Assembly (NCBI GenBank): GCA_051960855.1
Contig: JBQCDV010000023.1
Span: 1-5,240, forward strand
Source: JBQCDV01 sp051960855
GTDB lineage: Bacteria > Actinomycetota > Actinomycetes > JAJZTN01
Length of the DNA: 5,240 bases
Direction: 5' to 3'
The notes below the pieces were generated by a model, which saw only the letters and a list, made by a program, of their open reading frames with translations, was not told the DNA's origin and did not search any database. Shown here in pieces: positions 1-5,077 of the stretch. Numbering within the stretch: the first letter of the stretch is position 1; each line of letters begins with the position of its first letter. Position numbers and translations under genes: made by a program.

Positions 1-8
1 GACGTCGC

Positions 9-14
9 TAGCCT
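9..14 (+). promoter_or_regulatory. Putative -10 element of a leaderless gpmA promoter
   Basis: TAGCCT fits the TANNNT -10 consensus of actinobacterial housekeeping promoters. It is followed by 6 bases and then the gpmA ATG, so transcription would begin at or next to the A of the start codon. No Shine-Dalgarno sequence is visible in the 20 bases before the ATG, which agrees with a leaderless mRNA. The -35 region lies outside the window. Inferred from position only. Confidence 0.5.
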
Positions 15-20
15 GGCTTC

Positions 21-770
21 ATGACCTCAACCCTCGTGCTGCTCCGCCATGGCGAGAGCGAGTGGAACGCCAAGAACCTCTTCACCGGCTGGGTCGACGT
101 GGCGCTGTCGGACGCGGGCCGTGCGGAGGCCGAGCGCGGCGGGCAGTTGCTCGCCGACCGGGGCCTGCTGCCGGACGTGGTCCACACCAGCGTGCTGCGC
201 CGTGCGATCACGACCAGCTTCCTGGCGCTGGACGCGTGCGACCGGCACTGGATCCCGGTGCGGCGGACCTGGCGGCTCAACGAGCGCCACTACGGCGCGC
301 TGCAGGGCAAGGACAAGAAGCAGACGCTGGAGGAGTTCGGCGAGGAGCAGTTCATGCTCTGGCGCCGTTCCTATGACGTGCCGCCGCCGCCGCTGCCGGA
401 CGACAGCGAGTTCAGCCAGGTTGGCGACGCTCGCTACGCGGCGCTGCCACCGGAGCTCATGCCCCGCACCGAGTGCCTGGCAGACGTCGTGCGGCGACTG
501 CTGCCCTACTGGTACGACGACATCGTCCCTGACCTGCGTGACGGTCGGACCGTGCTCGTCGCGGCACACGGCAACAGCCTGCGAGCCCTCGTCAAGCACC
601 TCGACGGCATCTCCGACGAGGCCATCGCCAAGCTCAACATCCCGACGGGGATTCCGCTCGTCTACACGCTGGACGACGACATGCGGCCGGTGAACGCCGG
701 CGGTGAGTACCTCGACCCGGCGGCGGCGCAGGAGGCGATTGCGGCCGTCGCGAATCAGGGGAAGAAGTAG
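21..770 (+). CDS. gpmA: 2,3-bisphosphoglycerate-dependent phosphoglycerate mutase
   Basis: Cytosolic glycolytic and gluconeogenic enzyme interconverting 3- and 2-phosphoglycerate through a phosphohistidine intermediate. The 249-residue product matches the usual length of the cofactor-dependent family (about 250). Near the N-terminus LLRHGESEWN (7-16) carries the phosphorylated His10. LNERHYGALQG (86-96) holds the acid/base Glu88, and AAHGNSLRAL (181-190) the second catalytic His183. LNIPTGIPLVY (205-215) and a C-terminal AVANQGK tail are also typical, so all catalytic residues are present. The ATG at 21 gives the canonical N-terminus; it has no ribosome binding site but a TANNNT box 6 bases upstream. 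It converges on phoU across a gap with a hairpin. In mycobacteria the orthologous gpm1 also lies just before senX3-regX3. It is probably expressed constitutively. Identification is secure. Confidence 0.97.
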   Translation: MTSTLVLLRHGESEWNAKNLFTGWVDVALSDAGRAEAERGGQLLADRGLLPDVVHTSVLRRAITTSFLALDACDRHWIPVRRTWRLNERHYGALQGKDKKQTLEEFGEEQFMLWRRSYDVPPPPLPDDSEFSQVGDARYAALPPELMPRTECLADVVRRLLPYWYDDIVPDLRDGRTVLVAAHGNSLRALVKHLDGISDEAIAKLNIPTGIPLVYTLDDDMRPVNAGGEYLDPAAAQEAIAAVANQGKK

Positions 771-802
771 CGCACGGAGGAGGCGTCCGCACGCTGGCAC
801 GC

Positions 803-845
803 CGAGGTGGCCGCTGCTCTCCCCCGCGGACCAGCGGCCACCGCG
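803..845. terminator. Hairpin between convergent gpmA and phoU, likely bidirectional terminator
   Basis: GGTGGCCGCTG (806-816) and CAGCGGCCACC (832-842) are perfect reverse complements, an 11-bp stem around a 15-base loop. After one mismatch (805/843) two more pairs form (803-804 with 844-845). It lies in the middle of the gap between the two stop codons. No T-run follows on either strand, so it is not a textbook intrinsic terminator. U-tract-less hairpins are common at actinobacterial gene ends. The structure is seen directly; the terminator role is inferred from location. Confidence 0.6.
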
Positions 846-918
846 CACAGGTCTAGTGCCACCTGGCAATTTCCGCCACCGGTGATGATCACGCAGCCGT
901 CGTCACCGGCTCGCCCGC

Positions 919-1575
919 TCAGGGCGCGACGACGGTCGGGAACGCCCCGGTCACCAGGTAGACGACGCGGCGGGCGACGGACACCGCGTGGTCGGCGAAG
1001 CGCTCGTAGTAGCGACCCACGAGGGCCACGTCCACGGCGGTCTCCACACCGAAGGCAAAGCTGTCGTCCAACAGCGTGCGCAGCAGCTCGCTGTGCAGGC
1101 GGTCCATGTCGTCGTCGTCGCGCTCCAGCTCATGCGCGGCCGTCACGTCGTGAGAGGCGATGACCGAGCCGGCCTTGGTCACGATGCGCTCTGCGACCTG
1201 GCTCATCTCGAGCACCGTCGCGCGCAGCTCGGGAGGGATGACCGACTGCGGGTGGCGCATCCGCGCCGTTCGGGCGACGTGGCGCGCCAGATCACCCATG
1301 CGCTCCAGGTCGGCGGACATGCGCAGCGCGGCCACGAGGGCGCGCAGGTCGCCCGCCACCGGCTGCTGGCGTGCCATGAGGTCGCAGACCCGCTGGTCGA
1401 GGTGCTCGCGCAGGTCGTCGATGTGCTCGTCGGCGGCGATGACGGTCTCGGCCAGCTCCAGGTCGGCGTCGAGCAGCGCGGTCGCGGCGCGGGTCATCGC
1501 CGAACCGGCCAGGCGGGTCATCTCGACGAGGTCGGCGGTCACGGTCTGCAGCTGCTCGTGGTACTGGTCGCGCAT
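919..1575 (-). CDS. phoU: Phosphate signalling complex accessory protein PhoU
   Basis: Cytoplasmic negative modulator of phosphate-starvation signalling. PhoU proteins link the Pst phosphate transporter to the PhoR/SenX3 kinase and keep it inactive when phosphate is plentiful. The 218-residue, all-helical product has the two tandem three-helix PhoU repeats, about residues 10-105 and 115-210. Each ends in the family's acidic metal-binding motif: DLERMGDLARHVA (89-101) and YERFADHAVSVA (190-201). The start MRDQYHEQL is typical of the family. The ATG at 1575 is preceded by a GGAG (1590-1587) at a slightly long 11-base spacing. It diverges from senX3, sharing a control region with a Pho-box-like repeat oriented toward phoU, so PhoP/RegX3 control is plausible. 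In M. tuberculosis the equivalents are PhoY1 and PhoY2, encoded away from senX3. Identification is firm; the exact partner interactions are inferred. Confidence 0.95.
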   Translation of the reverse strand: MRDQYHEQLQTVTADLVEMTRLAGSAMTRAATALLDADLELAETVIAADEHIDDLREHLDQRVCDLMARQQPVAGDLRALVAALRMSADLERMGDLARHVARTARMRHPQSVIPPELRATVLEMSQVAERIVTKAGSVIASHDVTAAHELERDDDDMDRLHSELLRTLLDDSFAFGVETAVDVALVGRYYERFADHAVSVARRVVYLVTGAFPTVVAP

Positions 1576-1661
1576 GAGGGCGTGGACTCCGAGGGTCGGG
1601 TGCGGGCGTGCAGGACGAGCCTTCGCGGTCGACGCGACGAGGGGCGCGGCGTGGGGAAACG

Positions 1662-1683
1662 TCGCGATGACGCGAAGGTGAAC
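1662..1683 (-). promoter_or_regulatory. Pho-box-like direct repeat (RegX3/PhoP site)
   Basis: Read on the minus strand, two 11-base units follow each other: GTTCACCTTCG (1683-1673) and CGTCATCGCGA (1672-1662). The first begins with GTTCACC, the core of Streptomyces PhoP direct-repeat units; the second fits a relaxed G(G/T)TCAYY core at six of seven positions. A third, poorer unit (CGTTTCCCCAC) follows at 1661-1651. The site lies 72-93 bp upstream of the proposed senX3 start and points toward phoU. This suggests phosphate-dependent autoregulation of the divergent genes. No convincing -10 box for phoU was found downstream of it. Confidence 0.55.
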
Positions 1684-1742
1684 ATTTCTGTCGTCGTGCG
1701 CCTGGGCCCCTTTTGCCGTCCCTCTCCCCGGTGTCCGCTGCC

Positions 1743-1748
1743 TACGAT
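1743..1748 (+). promoter_or_regulatory. Putative -10 element of a leaderless senX3 promoter
   Basis: TACGAT fits TANNNT closely and is separated by 6 bases from a GTG at 1755 that begins the senX3 reading frame with a typical N-terminus. That spacing puts the transcription start on the G of the GTG. No ribosome binding site precedes any candidate start. No good -35 hexamer is seen at 16-18 bp, which fits a promoter needing an activator or CarD/RbpA help. Confidence 0.5.
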
Positions 1749-1754
1749 GCAGCC

Positions 1755-3053
1755 GTGGACGCGACGTGGACAGCGGCCGGTGCGGCCCTGCTGGGGCTCG
1801 TCACCGGCGCCTCCGCTGTCGCCTCCTTCCGCCTGAGCCAGCGGCAGCACCACGTCCCCGCGGCCGCAGTGACGCCAGCCCTGCCCCCCGGCAGCGCCGC
1901 CGTGCTCGACGCCCTCCGCTCCGCGGTCGTGGTGCTGACTCGAGACGACGCCGTGGTGCGGGCCAGCGCGCAGGCGCACGCCCTCGGCCTCATCGCAGGC
2001 GACCGCCTGCAGAGCCAGGCGGTGTTGGAGCTCGCGCACCTGGCGCTGCGCGAGGGCGACGTGCAGGAGGCCGAGGTCGAGGTGTCCCGCGGCCCGATCG
2101 GGACCGGCCAGCGGCTGCTCGGCGTCCGGGTGGCCCCCCTTCCGGGGGATCTGCTGCTGGTCCTCGCCGACGACCGCACCGAGGCGCGCCAGATCGACGC
2201 CGTTCGGCGTGACTTCGTTGCCAACGTCAGCCATGAGCTCAAGACGCCGGTGGGCGCCATCTCGCTGCTGGCCGAGGCGCTCAACGACGCTGCCGACGAT
2301 CCCGAGGCCGTGCGACGGTTCGCGGCACGGATGCAGCGCGAGGGGCGGCGGCTCACCCACCTCGTGCAAGAGGTGATCGACCTGTCGCGTCTCGAGTGGG
2401 ACGACCCCCTGGCGTCGCCCGCGGTGGTGGCTCTCGGACCGCTGGTCGCCGAGGCCGCCGACCAGGTGCGCGAGCAAGCGTCGGCGCGCGGCATCGAGCT
2501 CACCGTCTCGATCGTGGAGAACGTCGCTGTCCACGGTGACGCCGCGCAGCTCGCCACCGCCGTGCGCAACCTCGTCGACAACGCGGTCGCCTACAGCGGC
2601 GACGGCACACGGGTCACCATCACCGTCACCAAGCAGGAGCCGGTCGCGTCGCCGGAAGATGGACGCCCGACACCTGCGCTCGCGGAGATCAGCGTGACCG
2701 ACCAGGGCATCGGCATCGCGGCCGCTGAGCTCGAGCGGATCTTCGAGCGCTTCTACCGCGTCGACCCGGCGCGCTCCCGAGCGACCGGAGGCACCGGGCT
2801 CGGTCTGTCGATCGTCAAGCACATCGCCACCAATCACGGCGGCGATGTGGGTGTCTGGAGCGCCGAGGGCACCGGAAGCACGTTCACCATCCGGCTGCCG
2901 CTGGTCGCGGGCCCAACCCCGGGTTCGCTGAGCAGCGACCCACGGACGGGCAGCGGACGCCGGCCCTTTCCAGCCATCGGGGGAGCAGCCATCGAGGGAC
3001 CAGTCATCGGGGGAGCAGCCGTCGGGGGAGCAGCCATCGAGGGGGCACTGTGA
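1755..3053 (+). CDS. senX3: Phosphate-sensing sensor histidine kinase SenX3 (PhoR-type)
   Basis: Membrane-anchored histidine kinase that phosphorylates RegX3 when phosphate is scarce. With the GTG at 1755 the product has 432 residues. One hydrophobic segment (about 6-24) is followed by a basic stretch with a PAS-like region (about 48-145). The H-box FVANVSHELKTPVG (154-167) carries phospho-acceptor His160. In the ATPase domain come the N-box RNLVDNAVAY (271-280), DQGIGI (316-321), the F-box ERFYR (331-335) and GGTGLGL (345-351). The catalytic core ends near residue 383; a roughly 50-residue low-complexity tail follows, closing in an Ala/Ile/Gly/Glu pentapeptide repeat. The start was chosen because a TACGAT box precedes it by 6 bases and VDATW then leads straight into the membrane helix, as in Streptomyces PhoR. 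TTG 1713 (446 residues) and GTG 1731 are alternatives. Its stop overlaps regX3 by 4 bp. Streptomyces calls this pair PhoR/PhoP. Confidence 0.93.
   Translation: MDATWTAAGAALLGLVTGASAVASFRLSQRQHHVPAAAVTPALPPGSAAVLDALRSAVVVLTRDDAVVRASAQAHALGLIAGDRLQSQAVLELAHLALREGDVQEAEVEVSRGPIGTGQRLLGVRVAPLPGDLLLVLADDRTEARQIDAVRRDFVANVSHELKTPVGAISLLAEALNDAADDPEAVRRFAARMQREGRRLTHLVQEVIDLSRLEWDDPLASPAVVALGPLVAEAADQVREQASARGIELTVSIVENVAVHGDAAQLATAVRNLVDNAVAYSGDGTRVTITVTKQEPVASPEDGRPTPALAEISVTDQGIGIAAAELERIFERFYRVDPARSRATGGTGLGLSIVKHIATNHGGDVGVWSAEGTGSTFTIRLPLVAGPTPGSLSSDPRTGSGRRPFPAIGGAAIEGPVIGGAAVGGAAIEGAL
2971..3045 (+). repeat. Five tandem 15-bp repeats at the 3' end of senX3
   Basis: The units start at 2971, 2986, 3001, 3016 and 3031. 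The first reads CAGCCATCGGGGGAG; the others differ from it by one or two bases. Being a multiple of three, the repeat keeps frame and encodes five pentapeptides: AIGGA, AIEGP, VIGGA, AVGGA, AIEGA (residues 407-431). It lies outside the kinase domain. The last unit contains the GAGGGGG that serves as the regX3 ribosome binding site. Copy number could vary by slippage without breaking either frame. Confidence 0.9.
3039..3045 (+). promoter_or_regulatory. Ribosome binding site of regX3 inside senX3
   Basis: GAGGGGG ends 4 bases before the GTG at 3050, and the GAGG core is 7 bases from it. It decides the GTG start, which overlaps the senX3 TGA as GTGA and implies translational coupling. The site is part of the fifth copy of the 15-bp repeat; the earlier copies hold similar purine-rich runs. 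Confidence 0.75.
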
Positions 3054-3730
3054 CGAGGATCCTGATCGTTGAGGACGAGGAGTCCTTCGCGGACCCGCTG
3101 TCCTTCCTGCTCAGCCGCGAAGGCTACGAGGTGGCCGTCGCCGCAGACGGCGAGCAGGCCCTCGCGGAGTTTGAGCGCTTCGGTCCCGACCTCGTCCTGC
3201 TGGACCTGATGCTGCCGCAGCTGCCGGGCACGGAGGTGCTCCGCCGGCTGCGCGCCAGCTCCGCCGTGCCGGTGATCATGCTGACCGCGAAGGACGGGGA
3301 GATCGACAAGGTCCTGGGTCTCGAGCTCGGTGCCGACGACTACGTCACCAAGCCGTACAGCTCCCGCGAGCTGATCGCGCGCATCCGCGCGGTGCTGCGT
3401 CGACACCTCGACGCCGACGACGTCGACACCCGGGTCCTCACGGCCGGCCCCATCCGCATGGACATCGACCGGCACGTCGTCTCCCTCGACGGTCAGCCAC
3501 TGAGGCTGCCGCTGAAGGAGTTTGAGCTGCTGGCGATGTTCCTTCGCAACGCCGGCCGCGTGTTGACCCGGCTGCAGCTGATCGACCGCGTGTGGGGCAG
3601 CGACTACGTGGGGGACACCAAGACACTCGACGTCCACGTGAAGCGGCTGCGTTCGAAGATCGAGGAGGACCCCGGCGCCCCGACCCGCCTCGTCACGGTG
3701 CGGGGGCTCGGTTACAAGCTGGAGCTGTAG
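3050..3730 (+). CDS. regX3: Response regulator RegX3 (PhoP-type, OmpR/PhoB family)
   Basis: Cytoplasmic transcription factor activated by SenX3. In relatives it switches on phosphate uptake and scavenging genes by binding direct repeats such as the one between phoU and senX3. The 226-residue product matches M. tuberculosis RegX3 (227). Its receiver domain (about 1-118) has the acidic pair Glu8/Asp9, phospho-acceptor Asp52 in LLDLMLP, Thr79 and Lys101 in VTKPYSSREL. The winged-helix DNA-binding domain (about 130-226) carries PLKEFELLAMFLRNAGRV and the recognition-helix region TLDVHVKRLRSKIEEDP, ending in RGLGYKLEL. The GTG start overlaps the senX3 stop by 4 bp and has a strong ribosome binding site, so the two are co-transcribed and coupled. 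Its TAG is 3 bp from the stop of the convergent lipoprotein gene. Named phoP in Streptomyces. Very secure. Confidence 0.96.
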   Translation: MTRILIVEDEESFADPLSFLLSREGYEVAVAADGEQALAEFERFGPDLVLLDLMLPQLPGTEVLRRLRASSAVPVIMLTAKDGEIDKVLGLELGADDYVTKPYSSRELIARIRAVLRRHLDADDVDTRVLTAGPIRMDIDRHVVSLDGQPLRLPLKEFELLAMFLRNAGRVLTRLQLIDRVWGSDYVGDTKTLDVHVKRLRSKIEEDPGAPTRLVTVRGLGYKLEL

Positions 3731-3733
3731 CGG

Positions 3734-4417
3734 TCAGCTGCTGGTGCTGATCGGGTTGGACGTCGGCGTCGCGCTCAGCGTGGTGCTCGGGGTGGCGCTC
3801 ATGCTGGGCGCCTGGCTGGAGGACGGGCTGGGCGTGACGCTGGAGGTGTCGCTGGGGGAGGGGCTGCCCGAGGGGCCGGCGCTGGAGTAGTACTCCGTCG
3901 CCGGGTAGACGATCGTGTAGTAGGAGACGTCGCCCGCGCGCTCGAAGTGCAGCGTCAGCTTGATGGTCTGTCCTGCCTTGAACTGCGCCTGCTCGATCGT
4001 CGCCGACGCCCGGTTGGCGTCGGAGACCTGGCTCAGCGGCATACCCAGCTCGAGCTGGCCTCCGGAGGCGGGCACGGTGAGGTCGCCGCTGAGCATGACC
4101 TGCCCAGCGTCGGTCGTGATGCCCGTCAGCTTGTCCGCTGGCCCGCCCTCGTTGTAGATCGCGGCTAGGAGGTTGGCCTGCGTGCCGGCGTCGCCCATCA
4201 CGGCGACCGTGTTGTTGATGACCAGGTCGCCGACGGTCGCCCGCGTGCCGTCGTACGGCGCCTTGACGTCGAAGATCGTGGCGTCCTGGCCCGCGCCGCA
4301 GCCGGCGAGCAGCACGGCGGGCACGGTGATCGCCGCCGCCAGCGAGCTCGCGCGGAAGGCGCGCCGGAGCCGGCTCGGGACGGGGGTCGGGACGCCGGAC
4401 TCTCGCTCCTGATTCAC
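3734..4417 (-). CDS. lpqE: LpqE-like secreted lipoprotein
   Basis: Predicted exported lipoprotein of unknown precise role, 227 residues from the GTG at 4417. A basic N-terminus (SRLRRAFR, 15-22) and hydrophobic stretch (about 23-38) lead to a perfect lipobox, LLAGC, with lipidated Cys40 followed by GAGQ. The folded part (about 45-178) is beta-rich; it includes DKLTGITTDAG (95-105), SGDLTVPASGG (110-120) and LTLHFERAGD (154-163). These recall M. tuberculosis LpqE, which is also divergent from carD. The family resembles the PCu(A)C/DUF461 copper-chaperone fold, but no Met/His copper-ligand cluster is visible, so copper binding is not claimed. The last 50 residues are Ser/Thr/Pro-rich, probably a flexible tail. 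The start was picked for a TAGGCT box 7 bases upstream; the GTG at 4546 would add 43 residues across that promoter. It converges on regX3. Lipoprotein status is firm, the LpqE name likely. Confidence 0.85.
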   Translation of the reverse strand: MNQERESGVPTPVPSRLRRAFRASSLAAAITVPAVLLAGCGAGQDATIFDVKAPYDGTRATVGDLVINNTVAVMGDAGTQANLLAAIYNEGGPADKLTGITTDAGQVMLSGDLTVPASGGQLELGMPLSQVSDANRASATIEQAQFKAGQTIKLTLHFERAGDVSYYTIVYPATEYYSSAGPSGSPSPSDTSSVTPSPSSSQAPSMSATPSTTLSATPTSNPISTSS

Positions 4418-4424
4418 GCGCGAC

Positions 4425-4430
4425 AGCCTA
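4425..4430 (-). promoter_or_regulatory. Putative -10 element of a leaderless lpqE promoter
   Basis: On the minus strand TAGGCT (4430-4425) fits TANNNT and is followed by 7 bases and then the GTG at 4417. There is no Shine-Dalgarno sequence between them. The mRNA would start at or one base before the start codon. No clear -35 at 16-18 bp; a CTGACA lies upstream but with only an 11-bp spacer. Confidence 0.5.
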
Positions 4431-4442
4431 CCGAGGAGACGT

Positions 4443-4503
4443 GTCAGGGGCCTTGCCGGGGCCCTGTGGATGCACGCTTTTCGCCATCTGTCAAGCCCCT
4501 GAC
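4443..4503. repeat. Long-arm inverted repeat in the lpqE-carD control region
   Basis: GTCAGGGGCCTTG (4443-4455) and CAAGCCCCTGAC (4492-4503) are reverse complements over 12 pairs with one extra C in the left arm. The arms are 36 bases apart. Both lie upstream of the two proposed divergent transcription starts, so a DNA operator is more plausible than an RNA structure. The function is unknown and chance in GC-rich DNA cannot be excluded. Confidence 0.45.
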
Positions 4504-4539
4504 CTGCGACGATGGCCGGAGGGACGCCCATTCGGGGGC

Positions 4540-4568
4540 TCGGCACGGGACGTGATGCGTGTTACCCT
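4540..4568 (+). promoter_or_regulatory. carD promoter, extended -10 type
   Basis: TCGGCA (4540-4545, four of six bases of TTGACA) is separated by exactly 17 bp from TACCCT (4563-4568), which fits TANNNT. TGT directly before it gives the TGn extended -10 motif. Transcription would start near 4575, leaving an untranslated leader of about 20 bases that contains the carD ribosome binding site. This is the best complete housekeeping promoter in the window. Confidence 0.65.
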
Positions 4569-4577
4569 GGAGGCCAC

Positions 4578-4585
4578 GGAAGGGG
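4578..4585 (+). promoter_or_regulatory. Ribosome binding site of carD
   Basis: GGAAGGGG lies 9 bases before the ATG at 4595 and is the reason for choosing that start over the in-frame GTG at 4559, which overlaps the -10 region. Confidence 0.7.
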
Positions 4586-4594
4586 TCAGCACAT

Positions 4595-5077
4595 ATGACG
4601 TTCAAGGTCGGCGAAACCGTCGTCTACCCCCACCACGGGGCCGCGCTCATCGAGGCCATCGAGACTCGGACGATCCGCGGCGAAGACAAGACCTACCTCG
4701 TTCTGAAGGTGGCGCAGGGGGACCTGACGGTCCGGGTGCCGGCCGACAACGTCGACCTCGTCGGCGTGCGGGACGTCGTGGGCCAGGAGGGACTCGACCG
4801 GGTCTTCGAGGTGCTGCGCGCGCCCTACACCGAGGAGCCGACCAACTGGTCGCGGCGCTACAAGGCCAACCTGGAGAAGCTCGCCTCCGGCGATGTCATC
4901 AAGGTCGCCGAGGTCGTCCGCGACCTGTGGCGCCGGGACAAGGACCGCGGTCTGTCCGCCGGTGAGAAGCGCATGCTCGCCAAGGCGCGTCAGATCCTGG
5001 TGAGCGAGCTCGCTCTCGCCGAGCGCACCAACGAGGACAAGGCCGAGGCCATCCTCGACGAGGTGCTGGCCAGCTGA
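4595..5077 (+). CDS. carD: RNA polymerase-binding transcription factor CarD
   Basis: Global transcription factor that binds the RNA polymerase beta subunit and stabilises open promoter complexes, notably at rRNA and other housekeeping promoters. It is essential in mycobacteria. The 160-residue product is very close to M. tuberculosis CarD (162). The N-terminal polymerase-interaction domain (about 1-55) starts FKVGETVVYPHHGAALIEAI and keeps Arg25 and Arg47. The helical DNA-binding domain follows, with EEPTNWSRRYKANLEKLASG (80-99) including Trp85, the residue that wedges at the upstream edge of the -10 element. SAGEKRMLAKARQILVSELA (121-140) is equally conserved. The ATG at 4595 has a good ribosome binding site and reproduces the family N-terminus. 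It has its own extended -10 promoter, is divergent from lpqE, and overlaps the downstream ispD-like gene by 4 bp, as in the carD-ispD-ispF arrangement of other actinobacteria. Very secure. Confidence 0.97.
   Translation: MTFKVGETVVYPHHGAALIEAIETRTIRGEDKTYLVLKVAQGDLTVRVPADNVDLVGVRDVVGQEGLDRVFEVLRAPYTEEPTNWSRRYKANLEKLASGDVIKVAEVVRDLWRRDKDRGLSAGEKRMLAKARQILVSELALAERTNEDKAEAILDEVLAS

Noticed and set aside
27..869. Long minus-strand open frame opposite gpmA
   Set aside because: It is the shadow of a GC-rich gene: its protein is Arg/Val/Gln/Leu-rich with no recognisable motif, while the plus-strand frame is a complete phosphoglycerate mutase.
988..1836. Plus-strand open frame opposite phoU running into senX3
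   Set aside because: It is antisense to phoU and out of frame with senX3; its composition is typical of shadow frames.
1539..2837. 432-residue minus-strand open frame across the phoU start and most of senX3
   Set aside because: It overlaps two certain genes, has biased composition and no domain. Long antisense frames are expected at this GC content.
3723..3739. Small stem AGCTG / CAGCT across the regX3 and lpqE stops as a terminator
   Set aside because: Only 5 bp with a 7-base loop and no T-run, too weak to call.
4418..4546. Extended lpqE start at GTG 4546, adding 43 residues
   Set aside because: It would place a long hydrophilic stretch before the signal peptide and cover the lpqE -10 box and inverted repeat.
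4521..4563. Stress sigma factor (SigR/SigH-type) promoter for carD
   Set aside because: GGGAC and GTT elements are present, but no pair has the required spacing of about 18 bp; the extended -10 promoter explains the region better.
4559..4594. Extended carD start at GTG 4559
   Set aside because: It overlaps the promoter -10 region and adds residues absent from CarD proteins; ATG 4595 has the ribosome binding site.
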